Shown: in pieces, positions 63,784 to 64,000 of the stretch
Position numbering within the stretch: the first letter of the stretch is position 1
Layout: each line of letters starts with the position of its first letter
DNA from: Cyanoderma ruficeps
Lineage: Eukaryota; Chordata; Aves; Passeriformes; Timaliidae
NCBI GenBank assembly: GCA_008694505.1
Contig: VZDJ01000116.1
Coordinates: forward strand, 17,260,781 to 17,324,780
Direction of reading: 5' to 3'
Length of the DNA: 64,000 nucleotides
Translations under genes and position numbers: made by a program
Notes under the pieces: generated by a model
Seen by the model: the letters and a program-made list of their open reading frames with translations, nothing else
Database searches by the model: none
Told to the model about the DNA's origin: nothing

Positions 63784-64000
63784 CTAGTGGTGAAAAAATA
63801 GACAAACACCATGGCTCTATTAAAGAGAAAAGTGCAAGCATTCACAGAAAAAAAAAAATAACTGTTAGTACAAATTAGCTAATACACCAGTTTAAGGAAA
63901 ATTACAGCAATCCTTCTGCTCTTGAGACCTGGTTCTTGCATTTCCCCTTTGTAAATCTTACAGAACTTAATGGGAGGTAAAAATATGCTGTCAATTAAGT

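Overview
This window is vertebrate nuclear DNA, almost certainly from a bird. Two fragments match the CR1 LINE family typical of birds and reptiles (about 5143-5296 on the plus strand and 36930-37450 on the minus strand). Introns are short, CpG islands sit at promoters, and the gene set matches the block FBXW4-DPCD-POLL-BTRC (human 10q24, between FGF8 and LBX1). The species cannot be read from the sequence. Two isolated N bases (34508 and 38709) show it is an assembly product. Sequence was read by eye: exon edges come from GT/AG sites, reading phase and remembered family alignments, and no search was run.

Layout, left to right. 1-3745: the 3' end of FBXW4 (plus), its last three coding exons behind an intron with an enhancer-like stretch. 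5403-12447: the complete DPCD gene (minus), six coding exons, 203 residues. About 12230-12730: a CpG island serving as shared DPCD/POLL promoter, with an RFX X-box 12 bp upstream of the DPCD start codon. 13886-24160: the complete POLL gene (plus), eight coding exons, 576-577 residues, DNA polymerase lambda. 24160-40437: 16 kb without a recognisable gene but with several AT-rich, homeodomain/FOX-rich stretches that look like conserved regulatory DNA, one exact CTCF core motif and a CR1 copy. 40438-48045: a complete 12-exon class II sugar transporter of the SLC2A/GLUT family (minus, 548 residues) that, to my knowledge, has no counterpart at this position in human. 48046 to about 55200: intergenic, with a second CTCF-like motif and more enhancer-like blocks. 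60257-64000: the last two coding exons of BTRC (minus), with a probably long 3' UTR extending left.

Functional reading. The genes are independent housekeeping or cell-type genes rather than a pathway: FBXW4 and BTRC are F-box/WD40 substrate receptors of SCF ubiquitin ligases, POLL is a base-excision and end-joining polymerase, DPCD is a cilium-associated factor, and the GLUT is a membrane hexose-type transporter. The locus is best known for regulatory DNA: FGF8 enhancers are spread through FBXW4 and its neighbours, and LBX1 control lies on the BTRC side. The non-coding blocks and the two outward-facing CTCF-like motifs flanking the GLUT gene fit a boundary between those domains. That last point is inference.
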